In this document: in pieces, positions 43,012 through 53,135 of the stretch
Layout: each line of letters starts with the position of its first letter
Position numbering within the stretch: position 1 is the stretch's first letter
Assembly: GCF_020526085.1 (NCBI RefSeq)
Contig: NZ_CP084874.1
Location: 3,410,001 to 3,474,000, forward strand
Direction: 5' to 3'
Origin: Klebsiella africana
Lineage (GTDB): Bacteria; Pseudomonadota; Gammaproteobacteria; Enterobacterales; Enterobacteriaceae
Length of the DNA stretch: 64,000 nucleotides
The notes under the pieces: generated by a model
Database searches by the model: none
Told to the model about the DNA's origin: nothing
Seen by the model: only the letters and a program-made list of their open reading frames with translations
Position numbers and translations under genes: made by a program

Positions 43012-44670
43012 TTAATCGGCGCGACCGCGTGCCAGCCACAGCACCCGCGAGAACATTTTTTTCAGCAACGTAGGCACGGCGTCCACGCCGCGACGACCCG
43101 CTTCCATCGCCACCTCTATCGCCAGATCGGGCTTAGATGAACGATGAATGGCCTTGGTGATCACCCGCCGCATATTCATCGGGACATTGGCCGGGATCTG
43201 CGCCACCCGGTGATAAACGTCATCAAATCCCTGGCGGTACATAAAATGCTCCATATCCAGCGCCGGCAAGCTGGTCAGATGGTCGCGCTCCAGCTCCCGA
43301 TCGTTGTTAAGCAGACCGCGTACCGTCGCGGCATATTTTTTCCCCGCTTCATCACCATCCACCAGCACGTGCCACTGGATCCCCATCCGTCGGGCAAATT
43401 TGATTAACGGTTTCAGGCCGGACTGAGCAAATTCAATCACCTTCACCCCCTCGGCATCAAAATGATGACCACACTGGCGGGCCAGCTCGTTGATAACCCA
43501 GGTCTCTGTCTCTCCCTCCACCAGCAGCCAGCAGCGGGCGAAGAGTGATGAGGCGCGGTTGAAGCGAATATGAAAGGCGATACGCCGACTGTCTTCGGCA
43601 TTCATTCCGCCGGGCCCCAGCCGCCACGCCGATACCCGCGCAGATTCGCGCACCAGCCGGCAAACCTGCTCCACCGGCGTCAGGGACAACAGCTCTCCGG
43701 AGTTGGTGGTGGTCACGCGCTGTAACGGCAACAAATTCAGCAGGTGCCAGGCGACAGAGAGCATGATCGGATGCAGACGGGTTTCCGGATCTTCAATCAG
43801 CAGCAACGGCCGTGCATCGCGATCGAGGCGTACCGTTCCTTTGGCCTGCAGTAGGGTGGCAAACAGCCCCAGCAGGATCACCCGATGGCTTCTCCCGCCG
43901 GGCTTATCAATCATCCGGTTGATAATATCCAGATACCGCCAGCTGCGCTGTTCATCATGAGAGCGCCGCCGCATCAGGCGATGTCGCGTCTGAGCGCTAC
44001 TTTGCTCAGCAAAGTAATGCTCCAGCAGTTGCACCATGGCCGACAGCCCCTGGCGGATCTGACCGTCCGACAGGTTTTGCGGATGACTCACCAGTTCGCG
44101 GGACAGAAAGTCCAGCTGACGGGCAGTGATCTCTATCTGCGGCGAATGCGGTACCGTTCCGTTATGAATGCGCCGCATAAAGCGCGCGTCGCGCAGGCGC
44201 AACACCGGCATCAATCGCACCAGGTGTCGGGCCAGCTCGTCAATATCTTCCAGCGCCAGCGCTTCACCTTCACCATCGATAAAACTGCGCAGGGTCAACA
44301 CGCTGTCGTCCCCGGCGAGCTCGCCCTCGAGGCGGTAGAACACCCGGTGATACCCGTCATCGCAAGGCACCCAGCAGCGCTGAAGCGGACGAAAGCGCCG
44401 CACCCGATGACGCCCCGGCTCCGTTTCGCGGAAGGTCAGGATAATGTGCAAATGGTGTTCGCGTCCCTGGATGTCACCGGGCGGAAACCAGAAGTCATCG
44501 CGAACAAAGTGATAAAGATCGAACTCAGGGGACAAAAGCAGGGTCAGCGCATCGAGCAGACTGGACTTCCCCCACGCGTTCTCCCCGATCAGGACGTTAT
44601 TTTGCTCCAGCATCAACGACAAACGATTGATACCGCGAAAACCGACGATTTCTACGCGCTCAAGAAGCAT
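43012..44670 (-). CDS. ybjD: OLD-family ATP-dependent nuclease YbjD
   Basis: Probable DNA-repair or defence nuclease of the OLD family, with no established role. 552 residues: ABC/SMC-type ATPase with P-loop GENAWGKSS near residue 30 and Walker B-like RPLLLIEDPETRLHP near residue 300, then a C-terminal TOPRIM domain with the acidic motif VEGETETW (near 380) and LVDGDEAG (near 435). The ATG at 44670 has GGGGAT upstream; an earlier ATG would add 13 residues. It stands alone between macA (147 bp) and the divergent aqpZ. Confidence 0.92.
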   Translation of the reverse strand: MLLERVEIVGFRGINRLSLMLEQNNVLIGENAWGKSSLLDALTLLLSPEFDLYHFVRDDFWFPPGDIQGREHHLHIILTFRETEPGRHRVRRFRPLQRCWVPCDDGYHRVFYRLEGELAGDDSVLTLRSFIDGEGEALALEDIDELARHLVRLMPVLRLRDARFMRRIHNGTVPHSPQIEITARQLDFLSRELVSHPQNLSDGQIRQGLSAMVQLLEHYFAEQSSAQTRHRLMRRRSHDEQRSWRYLDIINRMIDKPGGRSHRVILLGLFATLLQAKGTVRLDRDARPLLLIEDPETRLHPIMLSVAWHLLNLLPLQRVTTTNSGELLSLTPVEQVCRLVRESARVSAWRLGPGGMNAEDSRRIAFHIRFNRASSLFARCWLLVEGETETWVINELARQCGHHFDAEGVKVIEFAQSGLKPLIKFARRMGIQWHVLVDGDEAGKKYAATVRGLLNNDRELERDHLTSLPALDMEHFMYRQGFDDVYHRVAQIPANVPMNMRRVITKAIHRSSKPDLAIEVAMEAGRRGVDAVPTLLKKMFSRVLWLARGRAD

Positions 44671-45089
44671 ATCCCCTCCGCTACACCACCACTCTCCTTC
44701 AGTAATCAACAGTATAGCGAGGGCGACGGCAAGATGACACTCCGCTTAATCGCCTCTGGGCATCATATTCAGTAAGTAAAATATATTCATAAAATTGTTC
44801 AATTATCCCCTATTAACGGCTATTGATTATTCATCAAACAAAATAGTTTTATTTTAGACGTTCTGTTCTACACTATTGGTAATCTCGCACGGATAAAGGA
44901 ATGGAAATCCCGGCAAACGGAATCTCTTCACCTTGCCCTAAATCAAATAATATCAATATATTTAACTGGCTGTGGGATGGCGATTATCTCTAAAATAACG
45001 CCGCTTTATTTTTGTCGTCGTCCCTTATCACGATAAATAAAGACCGGCACGGTCCGCTCGTGCGCGTATACATTTAAATTGAGGTGGTT
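44671..45089. other. ybjD-aqpZ divergent AT-rich region
   Basis: 419 bp with no gene; low in G+C compared with the genes around it, especially 44780-44960. It should contain promoters for both ybjD and aqpZ. I see no clear operator, only scattered weak -10 like sequences such as TACACTAT at 44869. Confidence 0.5.
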
Positions 45090-45785
45090 ATGTTCAGAAA
45101 ATTAGCAGCCGAATGTTTCGGTACCTTCTGGCTTGTATTTGGTGGCTGCGGTAGCGCCGTGCTGGCCGCAGCATTCCCCGAGCTGGGTATCGGTTTTGCC
45201 GGCGTGGCGCTGGCCTTTGGTTTAACGGTACTTACTATGGCGTTCGCTGTAGGCCATATTTCCGGGGGCCATTTCAACCCGGCGGTAACGTTAGGCCTGT
45301 GGGCCGGCGGTCGTTTCCCGGCAAAAGAGGTGATTGGCTATATTATTGCCCAGGTCGTCGGCGGGATTATTGCCGCCGCGGTCCTGTATGTGGTGGCCAG
45401 TGGTAAAGCAGGCTTTGATGCCGCCGCCAGCGGCTTTGCTTCCAACGGCTATGGCGAACACTCTCCGGGTGGCTTCTCTATGCTGTCGGCTATCGTTATT
45501 GAAATCGTCCTGACCTGCGGCTTCCTGCTGGTTATCCATGGCGCGACCGATAAACACGCGCCGGCGGGCTTTGCGCCGATCGCTATCGGCCTGGCGCTGA
45601 CCCTCATCCACTTAATCAGCATTCCAGTCACCAATACCTCCGTCAACCCGGCGCGCAGCACTGCGGTGGCCATTTTCCAGGGTGGCTGGGCGTTGCAGCA
45701 GCTATGGCTGTTCTGGGTCATGCCTATCATTGGCGGGATCCTCGGCGGCGTACTGTATCGCACTCTGTTGGAAAAACGCGATTAA
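45090..45785 (+). CDS. aqpZ: Aquaporin Z
   Basis: Inner-membrane water channel. 231 residues, six membrane spans plus two half-helices carrying the NPA motifs GGHFNPAVT (near residue 63) and [10 protein letters not shown] (near residue 186); the selectivity filter has the usual Phe, His, Thr and Arg. GAGG and GTGG lie before the ATG; a GTG two codons upstream is in frame but less likely. Confidence 0.97.
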   Translation: MFRKLAAECFGTFWLVFGGCGSAVLAAAFPELGIGFAGVALAFGLTVLTMAFAVGHISGGHFNPAVTLGLWAGGRFPAKEVIGYIIAQVVGGIIAAAVLYVVASGKAGFDAAASGFASNGYGEHSPGGFSMLSAIVIEIVLTCGFLLVIHGATDKHAPAGFAPIAIGLALTLIHLISIPVTNTSVNPARSTAVAIFQGGWALQQLWLFWVMPIIGGILGGVLYRTLLEKRD

Positions 45786-45792
45786 CCCTTTC

Positions 45793-45816
45793 AAAGCCCG
45801 GTTCGCCGGGCTTTTT
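45793..45816 (+). terminator. Terminator of aqpZ
   Basis: Stem AAAGCCCGG/CCGGGCTTT with a TTCG loop and T-run, 8 bp after the aqpZ stop. Confidence 0.93.
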
Positions 45817-45899
45817 CTTTCTGGTGACTGCTTTACTCGGCCCGGTGATTTGGGTAGTGTCATGGGCGCTATTCTCATCATGCAAGGGCTGCGTCGTTC

Positions 45900-46799
45900 A
45901 TGTTCTCGGGACTGTTCATCATTCTGTTGCCGCTGGTCGTCGGCTATTTACTGCCTCTTCGTCACCCCTCCGCGCTAAAACTAATTAACCGGATGCTCAG
46001 CTGGATTGTCTATGTCATCCTCTTTTTTATGGGCATCAGCCTGGCGTTTCTCGACAATCTGGCCAGCAATCTGTTAGCGATACTGCATTACGCCGCGGTC
46101 AGCGTGGTCATCATTTTACTGTGTAATATCGCCGCCCTGCTGTGGCTGGAAAGAAAAATGCCCTGGCGTAGTCAGCATCGTCAGGAGAAATTACCCTCGC
46201 GCCTGGCCATGGCCCTGGAATCACTCCAGCTATGCGGTGTGGTCGTGCTCGGTTTTATGCTTGGCCTGACCGGCCTGCCTTTTTTACAGCACGCGACCGA
46301 AGCCAGCGAATATACGCTGATTTTTCTCCTGTTCCTCGTCGGTATCCAATTACGCAATAATGGAATGAGTCTGCGACAAATAGTCCTTAACCGGCGGGGA
46401 ATGATTGTTGCGGTGGTGGTCACGGCCAGTTCATTACTCGGCGGTATCCTCAATGCCTTCATTCTGGGTTTGCCGTTGAAAACCGGTCTGGCAATGGCCA
46501 GCGGTTTCGGCTGGTATTCGCTCTCCGGTATTTTACTCACCGAATCCTTTGGCCCAGTCATCGGCAGCGCGGCGTTCTTTAACGATCTCTGTCGCGAGCT
46601 GTTGGCCATCATGCTAATTCCGGGCCTTATTCGGCGCAGCCGCTCCACGGCGCTGGGGCTGTGTGGCGCCACCTCGATGGACTTCACCTTACCGGTACTC
46701 CAGCGTTCCGGCGGGGTCGAGATCGTCCCTGCCGCCATCGTACATGGTTTTTTGCTTAGCCTGCTGGTCCCGATTCTGATCGCCTTTTTTACCGCCTGA
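45900..46799 (+). CDS. lysO: L-lysine exporter LysO
   Basis: Inner-membrane exporter of lysine and the antimetabolite thialysine (formerly ybjE, DUF340). 299 residues, about eight hydrophobic segments, with the family motif GFGWYSLSGILL near residue 200 and an acidic residue pattern in the membrane. Separated from aqpZ by its terminator; the E. coli gene is controlled by ArgP, whose site I cannot identify here. Confidence 0.92.
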   Translation: MFSGLFIILLPLVVGYLLPLRHPSALKLINRMLSWIVYVILFFMGISLAFLDNLASNLLAILHYAAVSVVIILLCNIAALLWLERKMPWRSQHRQEKLPSRLAMALESLQLCGVVVLGFMLGLTGLPFLQHATEASEYTLIFLLFLVGIQLRNNGMSLRQIVLNRRGMIVAVVVTASSLLGGILNAFILGLPLKTGLAMASGFGWYSLSGILLTESFGPVIGSAAFFNDLCRELLAIMLIPGLIRRSRSTALGLCGATSMDFTLPVLQRSGGVEIVPAAIVHGFLLSLLVPILIAFFTA

Positions 46800-46807
46800 G
46801 CACGCGC

Positions 46808-46835
46808 TGGCGGCAGCCTTTCTGCCGCCAAATTT
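46808..46835 (+). terminator. Terminator of lysO
   Basis: Perfect 9-bp stem TGGCGGCAG/CTGCCGCCA, loop CCTTT, then AATTT, 8 bp after the lysO stop. The U-tract is short. Confidence 0.65.
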
Positions 46836-46847
46836 GCGCTAAATCAA
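46834..46847 (+). promoter_or_regulatory. FNR-type site upstream of hcp
   Basis: TTGCGCTAAATCAA: the second half is a perfect FNR half-site, the first has two differences. If transcription starts near 46912 the centre is at about -72, the distance I recall for the E. coli hcp promoter. Confidence 0.55.
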
Positions 46848-46906
46848 TCTCCCTTTAAGTTGTATGAGAAATACCTTTTCAGCTTGTGCCACGCGGCATA
46901 ACCTTA

Positions 46907-46929
46907 AACATGTATATTAAATATAACTT
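46907..46929 (+). promoter_or_regulatory. NsrR box at the hcp promoter
   Basis: An 11-1-11 inverted repeat (halves AACATGTATAT and AAATATAACTT) that fits the NsrR consensus with two mismatches. It ends 13 bp before the hcp start and would overlap the transcription start, so NsrR bound there would repress until nitric oxide damages its cluster. Confidence 0.75.
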
Positions 46930-46942
46930 TAAAGGTGTGACC

Positions 46943-48595
46943 ATGTTTTGTGTGCAATGTGAACAAACCATTCGTACTCCAGCCGGCAACGGCTGCTCTT
47001 ACGCGCAGGGGATGTGCGGTAAAACAGCGGAAACCTCCGATCTGCAGGATCTCCTGATTGCATCACTGCAAGGCCTGTCCGCCTGGGCACTCAAAGCGCG
47101 TGAATATGGCATTATCGATCATCAGGTGGACAGCTTTGCCCCCCGCGCCTTCTTCTCCACTCTGACCAACGTTAACTTCGATTCCCCACGCATCGTCGGC
47201 TACGCTCGCCAGGCGATTGCTCTGCGTGAGGCGGTGAAAGCGCAATGCCTGACGATCGATGCCAGCGCCGCCGTCGACAGCCCGGTGGCCGACCTGCAGC
47301 TGGTCAGCGACGATCTGGGCGACCTGCAGCGTCAGGCGGCGGACTATACCCCGAATAAAGACAAAGCCGCCATCGGCGAGAATATCCTTGGCCTGCGTCT
47401 GCTGTGCCTGTACGGCCTGAAAGGCGCAGCGGCCTATATGGAGCACGCCCACGTACTCGGCCAGTACGACAACGCTATTTATGCCCAGTACCATAAAATC
47501 ATGGCATGGCTGGGAACCTGGCCTACGGATATGAATGCGCTGCTCGAATGTTCGATGGAAATCGGCCAGATGAACTTCAAAGTAATGAGCATCCTCGACG
47601 CCGGTGAAACCACCAAATACGGCCACCCGACGCCGACTCAGGTCAACGTTAAAGCCACCGAAGGGAAGTGCATCCTGATCTCCGGTCACGATCTGAAGGA
47701 TCTGTATAACCTGCTGGAGCAGACGGAAGGCACTGGCGTCAACGTCTATACCCACGGCGAAATGCTGCCGGCTCACGGCTATCCGGAGCTGCGTAAATTC
47801 AAACATCTGGTCGGCAACTACGGTAGCGGCTGGCAGAATCAGCAGGTGGAGTTCGCTCGCTTCCCGGGTCCCATCGTGATGACCTCGAACTGCATCATCG
47901 ACCCCACCGTCGGCGCCTACGACGACCGCATCTGGACCCGCAGCATCGTCGGCTGGCCGGGCGTGAATCATCTGGAAGGTGAAGACTTCTCCCCGGTTAT
48001 CACCCAGGCGCAGCAGATGGCGGGCTTCCCATACAGCGAAATCCCGCATCTGATCACCGTCGGCTTTGGCCGTCAGACCCTGCTCGGCGCGGCGGATACG
48101 CTGATCGATCTGGTCAGCCGTGAAAAACTGCGCCATATCTTCCTCGTCGGCGGCTGCGACGGCGCCCGCGGGGAGCGTAACTACTTCACCGATTTCGCCA
48201 CCAGCGTGCCGGATGACTGCCTGATCCTGACCCTGGCCTGTGGTAAATATCGCTTCAACAAGCTGGACTTCGGCGATATCGAAGGGCTGCCGCGCCTGGT
48301 CGACGCCGGCCAGTGTAATGACGCTTACTCGGCGATTATTCTGGCAGTGACGCTGGCGGAAAAACTGGGCTGTGGCGTTAACGATCTGCCGCTGTCGCTG
48401 GTGCTTTCCTGGTTCGAACAGAAAGCGATCGTCATCCTGCTGACGTTGCTGTCGCTGGGGGTAAAAAACATCGTCACCGGCCCGACCGCGCCTGGCTTCT
48501 TCACCCCGGATCTGCTGGCTATCCTCAATGAGAAGTTTGGTCTGCGTTCCGTCACCACCGTTGAACAAGATATGCAGCAGCTGCTAAGCGCATAA
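46943..48595 (+). CDS. hcp: Hybrid cluster protein, high-affinity NO reductase
   Basis: Class II Hcp; reduces nitric oxide and takes part in S-nitrosylation in anaerobic cells; hydroxylamine reductase is the older name. 550 residues. The N-terminal cysteines C3, C6, C18 and C25 (MFCVQCEQ...[12 protein letters not shown]) bind the simple cluster; hybrid-cluster ligands lie in SGHDLKD (His), LLEQTEG, SNCIIDP (Cys), [13 protein letters not shown] and [15 protein letters not shown] precedes the ATG at 46943. Co-transcribed with hcr. Confidence 0.97.
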   Translation: MFCVQCEQTIRTPAGNGCSYAQGMCGKTAETSDLQDLLIASLQGLSAWALKAREYGIIDHQVDSFAPRAFFSTLTNVNFDSPRIVGYARQAIALREAVKAQCLTIDASAAVDSPVADLQLVSDDLGDLQRQAADYTPNKDKAAIGENILGLRLLCLYGLKGAAAYMEHAHVLGQYDNAIYAQYHKIMAWLGTWPTDMNALLECSMEIGQMNFKVMSILDAGETTKYGHPTPTQVNVKATEGKCILISGHDLKDLYNLLEQTEGTGVNVYTHGEMLPAHGYPELRKFKHLVGNYGSGWQNQQVEFARFPGPIVMTSNCIIDPTVGAYDDRIWTRSIVGWPGVNHLEGEDFSPVITQAQQMAGFPYSEIPHLITVGFGRQTLLGAADTLIDLVSREKLRHIFLVGGCDGARGERNYFTDFATSVPDDCLILTLACGKYRFNKLDFGDIEGLPRLVDAGQCNDAYSAIILAVTLAEKLGCGVNDLPLSLVLSWFEQKAIVILLTLLSLGVKNIVTGPTAPGFFTPDLLAILNEKFGLRSVTTVEQDMQQLLSA

Positions 48596-48605
48596 GGAGT
48601 CCCTG

Positions 48606-49574
48606 ATGACCATGCCAACCTCCCAGTGCCCGTGGCGGATGCAGGTTCACCACATTCACCAGGAAACCCCGGACGTGTGGACCCTTTCGCTGCTGTGCCA
48701 CGATTACTATCCGTACCGTGCTGGCCAGTACGCTCTGGTCAGCGTGCGTAACTCGGCGGAAACGCTGCGCGCTTATACCCTCTCTTCGACGCCGGGGGTC
48801 AGCGAATACATTACGCTGACCGTTCGTCGCATTGACGAGGGCGCGGGTTCGCAGTGGTTGACCCGCGAGGTCAAACGCGGCGATTACCTTTGGCTGTCCG
48901 ACGCGATGGGCGAGTTTACCTGCGACGATAAAGCGGAAGATAAATTCCTGCTGCTGGCCGCCGGCTGCGGGGTGACGCCAATCATGTCAATGCGCCGCTG
49001 GCTGGCGACGTACCGCCCGCAGGCGGACGTGCAGGTGATCTATAACGTTCGTTCGCCGGAGGATGTCATTTTCGCTGAAGAGTGGCGCAAATATCCGGTC
49101 ACCCTGGTAGCGGAGCACCATGCCGCCCATGGCTTTGTTGCCGGACGCCTCACCCGCGAGCTGTTGCAAAGCGTGCCGGATTTAACCAGCCGCACCGTGA
49201 TGACCTGCGGCCCGGCACCTTATATGGAAATGGTCGAACAGGAAGTTACAGCGCTTGGCGTGACGCGTTTCTTTAAAGAGAAGTTCTTTACCCCGGTGGC
49301 GGAAGCCGCTACTGACGGATTGAAATTCACCAAACTGCAGCCGGCGAAAACGTTCTACGCGCCGGTTGGCACCACGTTGCTGGAAGCGCTGGAGAGCAAT
49401 AAGGTGCCGGTGACCGTCGCCTGCCGCGCCGGCGTCTGCGGCTGCTGCAAAACCAAAGTGGTTTCCGGGAAATACAACGTCACCAGCACCATGACGTTGA
49501 CCGACGCCGAAATCGCCGACGGCTATGTGCTGGCCTGCTCCTGTCACCCGCAAAGCGATCTGGTTCTTGCCTGA
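48606..49574 (+). CDS. hcr: NADH oxidoreductase Hcr
   Basis: Gives electrons from NADH to Hcp. 322 residues: FAD domain with RAYTLSS near residue 55, NAD domain starting GCGVTPIMSM near residue 120, and a C-terminal plant-type 2Fe-2S ferredoxin domain with CRAGVCGCCKTK and a last Cys in LACSCHP. AAGGAG lies 8 bases before the ATG and 10 bp separate it from hcp. Confidence 0.97.
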   Translation: MTMPTSQCPWRMQVHHIHQETPDVWTLSLLCHDYYPYRAGQYALVSVRNSAETLRAYTLSSTPGVSEYITLTVRRIDEGAGSQWLTREVKRGDYLWLSDAMGEFTCDDKAEDKFLLLAAGCGVTPIMSMRRWLATYRPQADVQVIYNVRSPEDVIFAEEWRKYPVTLVAEHHAAHGFVAGRLTRELLQSVPDLTSRTVMTCGPAPYMEMVEQEVTALGVTRFFKEKFFTPVAEAATDGLKFTKLQPAKTFYAPVGTTLLEALESNKVPVTVACRAGVCGCCKTKVVSGKYNVTSTMTLTDAEIADGYVLACSCHPQSDLVLA

Positions 49575-49583
49575 GGTCAAAAT

Positions 49584-49665
49584 CCCCGGTGGCGCTACCG
49601 CTTCCCGGGGCTATTGCGTTGTGCGATTTGGTAGCCCGGAGCAGGCGCAATGCGCCGCCTCCGGG
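49584..49665. repeat. REP-like palindromic cluster after hcr
   Basis: Two palindromic units: 49584-49613 (CCCCGGTGGCGCTACCGC...GGGGCTA) and 49631-49665 (GTAGCCCGGAGCAGGCGC...CCTCCGGG), resembling the pair at 63098-63182. It begins 10 bp after the hcr stop and may serve as the 3' end of hcp-hcr mRNA. Confidence 0.6.
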
Positions 49666-49780
49666 AAAATCCCTGGCGACAATAAACGCTCAGGCGACAT
49701 GAGATAAACGTTTTCTCAGACTGAAAAGTTGCAAACCGACAACAGTATCGACTTTACGCCGTAGGACGAATGAGGCATTT

Positions 49781-50215
49781 TTACCGCCAAACCGACTGAC
49801 CGGCCAGCGAATAACGCCCGGCGCCGAGCAACGCAATCGCCAGCGCGCCAACAAAGAAATAGACCAGATTTTCGATCGCCCATGCGCCCACCGCATCAAG
49901 CGCAAACGTCTTGTCCAGCCCAACCATCAGCCAGGCCACTACCATGGTGAAGGCCAGCACGAGCGCCGCCGGACGGGTCAGGGCGCCGAGCATTAACAAA
50001 CAGGGGGCGACCACTTCCCCCACCAGCACGCCGTAGGCAATAAACCCCGGTAGCCCTTTCGCGACCAGCATCCCACTGATGGCGTCCACACCGTCGATTA
50101 GCTTGTGCAGACCGTGGAACAGCATTAAGCCGCCGACGGCAAGTCGTAACAAGAGTTTACCGGCATCATCATGCGACAGCCTGCCATTCACTGCGTTTAA
50201 CAATCCTTTAACCAT
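49781..50215 (-). CDS. DoxX family membrane protein
   Basis: DoxX-type small integral membrane protein of unknown function; relatives appear in oxidative-stress and thiosulfate-related contexts. 144 residues, four hydrophobic segments (about 24-42, 62-80, 88-105 and 118-135) with the DoxX stretch LFHGLHKLIDG and GEVVAPCLLMLGALTRPAAL. AGGA sits 10 bases upstream of the ATG. It lies divergent to poxB and downstream of the REP cluster; E. coli K-12 has no gene here as far as I recall. Confidence 0.8.
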   Translation of the reverse strand: MVKGLLNAVNGRLSHDDAGKLLLRLAVGGLMLFHGLHKLIDGVDAISGMLVAKGLPGFIAYGVLVGEVVAPCLLMLGALTRPAALVLAFTMVVAWLMVGLDKTFALDAVGAWAIENLVYFFVGALAIALLGAGRYSLAGQSVWR

Positions 50216-50366
50216 TTGATATACATCCTGTTTTGTATCCTGTGTACTCCCAGAGTATGCGCAGTCGACGGTGAATAAAACCAGTAAAAAATAAGGGGTA
50301 ATCGGTTACATTGCGGTCAGTTTCATCTAAGCTTGAAGGCGTTATCAAAAAAAGGAGATGGAGATC

Positions 50367-52085
50367 ATGAAACAGACCGTGGCGGCATACATTGCCAAAA
50401 CGCTGGAACAAGCCGGCGTGAAACGTATCTGGGGCGTTACCGGAGATTCCCTCAATGGATTGAGCGATAGCCTGAACCGCATGGGCACCATCGACTGGAT
50501 GCCCACCCGGCACGAAGAGGTCGCCGCTTTCGCCGCTGGCGCGGAAGCGCAGCTGACCGGCGAGCTGGCGGTCTGCGCCGGCTCCTGCGGACCGGGCAAC
50601 TTGCACCTGATTAACGGTCTGTTTGACTGTCATCGCAACCATGTCCCGGTGCTGGCCATCGCCGCCCACATCCCATCCAGCGAAATCGGCAGCGGCTATT
50701 TTCAGGAAACCCATCCTCAGGAGCTGTTCCGCGAGTGCAGCCATTACTGCGAACTGGTCTCCACGCCGGAGCAGATCCCGCAGGTACTGGCGGTAGCGAT
50801 GCGCAAAGCGGTGATTAACCGCGGCGTGTCAGTGGTGGTGCTGCCCGGCGACGTGGCGCTGAAAGCAGCCCCGGAGAGCGCCAGCAGCCACTGGTATCAT
50901 GCGCCGCTGCCGACGGTCACCCCGGCGGAAGAAGAGTTGCGCAAGCTGGCGCAGCTTATTCGCTACTCCAGCAATATCGCGCTCATGTGCGGCAGCGGTT
51001 GCGCCGGTGCCCACCAGGAGCTGGTGGAGTTCGCGGCGAAAATTAAAGCCCCTATCGTCCACGCCCTGCGCGGCAAAGAGCACGTGGAGTATGATAACCC
51101 GTACGATGTCGGCATGACCGGGCTGATTGGCTTCTCCTCTGGCTTCCACACCATGATGAACGCCGATACCCTGATCCTGCTGGGTACCCAATTCCCCTAT
51201 CGCGCCTTCTACCCAACCGACGCCAAAATTATTCAGATCGACATTAACCCCGGCAGCATTGGCGCACACAGTAAGGTCGATATGGCGCTGGTGGGCGATA
51301 TTAAATCGACGCTAAAAGCGCTGCTGCCGCTGCTGGAAGAGAAAACCGATCGCCACTTCCTCGATAAGGCGCTGGAGCACTATCGCGACGCGCGAAAAGG
51401 GCTCGACGATCTGGCGAAACCCAGCGATAAGGCAATCCACCCGCAATATCTGGCGCAGCAGATCAGCCATTTTGCCGATGAAGATGCCATTTTCACTTGC
51501 GATGTCGGCACTCCCACCGTCTGGGCGGCACGCTATCTCAAGATGAACGGCAAACGCCGCCTGCTGGGCTCGTTCAACCACGGCTCAATGGCCAATGCCA
51601 TGCCGCAGGCCATCGGCGCCCAGGCCACCGCCCCGGAGCGGCAGGTGGTGGCCATGTGCGGCGACGGCGGCTTCAGCATGCTGATGGGCGATTTTCTGTC
51701 GCTGGCGCAGATGAAGCTGCCGGTGAAAATTGTCATCTTTAACAACAGCGTGCTGGGCTTCGTGGCGATGGAGATGAAGGCCGGGGGCTATCTCACCGAC
51801 GGTACAGAGCTGCACGACACTAACTTCGCCCGCATCGCCGAAGCCTGTGGTATCAAAGGTATTCGCGTTGAAAAAGCCTCCGAGGTGGACGAAGCGCTGC
51901 AGACCGCCTTCCGCACCGAGGGTCCGGTACTGGTCGACGTCGTTGTCGCCAAAGAGGAGCTGGCGATCCCGCCGCAGATCAAGCTGGAACAGGCCAAAGG
52001 GTTTAGCCTGTATATGCTGCGGGCGATCATCAGCGGGCGCGGCGATGAAGTCATCGAACTGGCGAAAACCAACTGGCTCAGGTAA
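50367..52085 (+). CDS. poxB: Pyruvate dehydrogenase (quinone) / pyruvate oxidase
   Basis: Peripheral membrane flavoprotein that decarboxylates pyruvate to acetate and CO2 and gives electrons to ubiquinone, mainly in stationary phase. 572 residues; ThDP family with N-terminal glutamate [12 protein letters not shown] (Glu near residue 50), the ThDP motif [10 protein letters not shown]...NN (near 433-460) and the C-terminal membrane-binding segment ending AKTNWLR. The ATG at 50367 is favoured over one 9 bp upstream because AAGGAG would touch the latter. First gene of poxB-ltaE-ybjT. Confidence 0.97.
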   Translation: MKQTVAAYIAKTLEQAGVKRIWGVTGDSLNGLSDSLNRMGTIDWMPTRHEEVAAFAAGAEAQLTGELAVCAGSCGPGNLHLINGLFDCHRNHVPVLAIAAHIPSSEIGSGYFQETHPQELFRECSHYCELVSTPEQIPQVLAVAMRKAVINRGVSVVVLPGDVALKAAPESASSHWYHAPLPTVTPAEEELRKLAQLIRYSSNIALMCGSGCAGAHQELVEFAAKIKAPIVHALRGKEHVEYDNPYDVGMTGLIGFSSGFHTMMNADTLILLGTQFPYRAFYPTDAKIIQIDINPGSIGAHSKVDMALVGDIKSTLKALLPLLEEKTDRHFLDKALEHYRDARKGLDDLAKPSDKAIHPQYLAQQISHFADEDAIFTCDVGTPTVWAARYLKMNGKRRLLGSFNHGSMANAMPQAIGAQATAPERQVVAMCGDGGFSMLMGDFLSLAQMKLPVKIVIFNNSVLGFVAMEMKAGGYLTDGTELHDTNFARIAEACGIKGIRVEKASEVDEALQTAFRTEGPVLVDVVVAKEELAIPPQIKLEQAKGFSLYMLRAIISGRGDEVIELAKTNWLR

Positions 52086-52123
52086 AACAGAAGCAATACG
52101 TTGAACCAGACCAAGGAAAAGCC

Positions 52124-53125
52124 GTGATCGATTTACGCAGTGATACCGTTACCCGTCCCGGGCGCGCCATGCTGGAGGCCATGATGGCCGCCCCGGTTGG
52201 GGACGATGTGTATGGCGACGACCCTACCGTCAATGAACTGCAGCGCTATGCCGCCGACCTGGCCGGCAAAGAAGCGGCGCTATTTCTGCCCACCGGCACC
52301 CAGGCCAACCTCGTTGGCCTGCTCAGCCACTGCCAGCGCGGCGAAGAGTATATCGTCGGCCAGGGGGCGCATAACTATCTGTACGAAGCCGGCGGCGCGG
52401 CGGTACTCGGCAGTATTCAGCCACAGCCGATTGACGCCGCAGCCGATGGTTCGCTGCCGCTGGATAAAGTGGCGGCGAAAATCAAACCCGACGATATCCA
52501 TTTTGCCCCCACCCGCCTGCTGAGCCTGGAAAACACCCATAACGGTAAGGTGCTGCCGCGCGACTATCTGCAGGAAGCCTGGGCTTTTACCCGCCAGCGC
52601 GACCTGGCGCTGCACGTCGACGGCGCGCGCATCTTTAACGCCGTGGTGGCCTACGGCTGCGAACTGCGTGATATTGCCCAATACTGCGACTCCTTCACCA
52701 TCTGCCTGTCAAAGGGGCTTGGCGCTCCGGTAGGATCGCTGCTGCTCGGCAGCGAGGCGTACATTCGCCGCGCCGTTCGCTGGCGGAAAATGGTCGGCGG
52801 CGGGATGCGCCAGGCGGGCATCCTGGCCGCCGCCGGGCTGTACGCGCTGAAAAATAACGTGCAGCGCCTGCAGGAGGATCATGATAACGCCGCGTGGATG
52901 GCGCATCAGCTGCGCGCCATCGGCGCAGACGTCACCCGTCACGATACCAACATGCTGTTTGTGCGCGTCGGTGATGAGCAGGCCCGGGCGTTCGGCGAGT
53001 TTATGCAGACTCGCGGCGTGCTGATCAACGCCTCGCCTGTTGTCCGTCTGGTCACGCATCTGGATGTTAACCGTCAGCAGTTGAGCGAGGTGGTCGCCCA
53101 CTGGCAGGCTTTTTTACAACGCTAA
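52124..53125 (+). CDS. ltaE: Low-specificity L-threonine aldolase
   Basis: PLP enzyme that splits L-threonine or L-allo-threonine into glycine and acetaldehyde. 333 residues, starting at GTG (AAGGA upstream). N-terminal [10 protein letters not shown] and the PLP lysine in [13 protein letters not shown] (near residue 197) are clear. 38 bp after poxB and 10 bp before ybjT. Confidence 0.96.
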   Translation: MIDLRSDTVTRPGRAMLEAMMAAPVGDDVYGDDPTVNELQRYAADLAGKEAALFLPTGTQANLVGLLSHCQRGEEYIVGQGAHNYLYEAGGAAVLGSIQPQPIDAAADGSLPLDKVAAKIKPDDIHFAPTRLLSLENTHNGKVLPRDYLQEAWAFTRQRDLALHVDGARIFNAVVAYGCELRDIAQYCDSFTICLSKGLGAPVGSLLLGSEAYIRRAVRWRKMVGGGMRQAGILAAAGLYALKNNVQRLQEDHDNAAWMAHQLRAIGADVTRHDTNMLFVRVGDEQARAFGEFMQTRGVLINASPVVRLVTHLDVNRQQLSEVVAHWQAFLQR

Positions 53126-53135
53126 GGAGTCAGGC

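Noticed and set aside
44780..44960. AT-rich stretch as a horizontally acquired remnant
   Set aside because: It holds no gene trace or repeat; an ordinary divergent promoter region explains it.
47063..48568. 501-codon frame antisense to hcp
   Set aside because: Shadow of a well-identified gene; no ribosome site.
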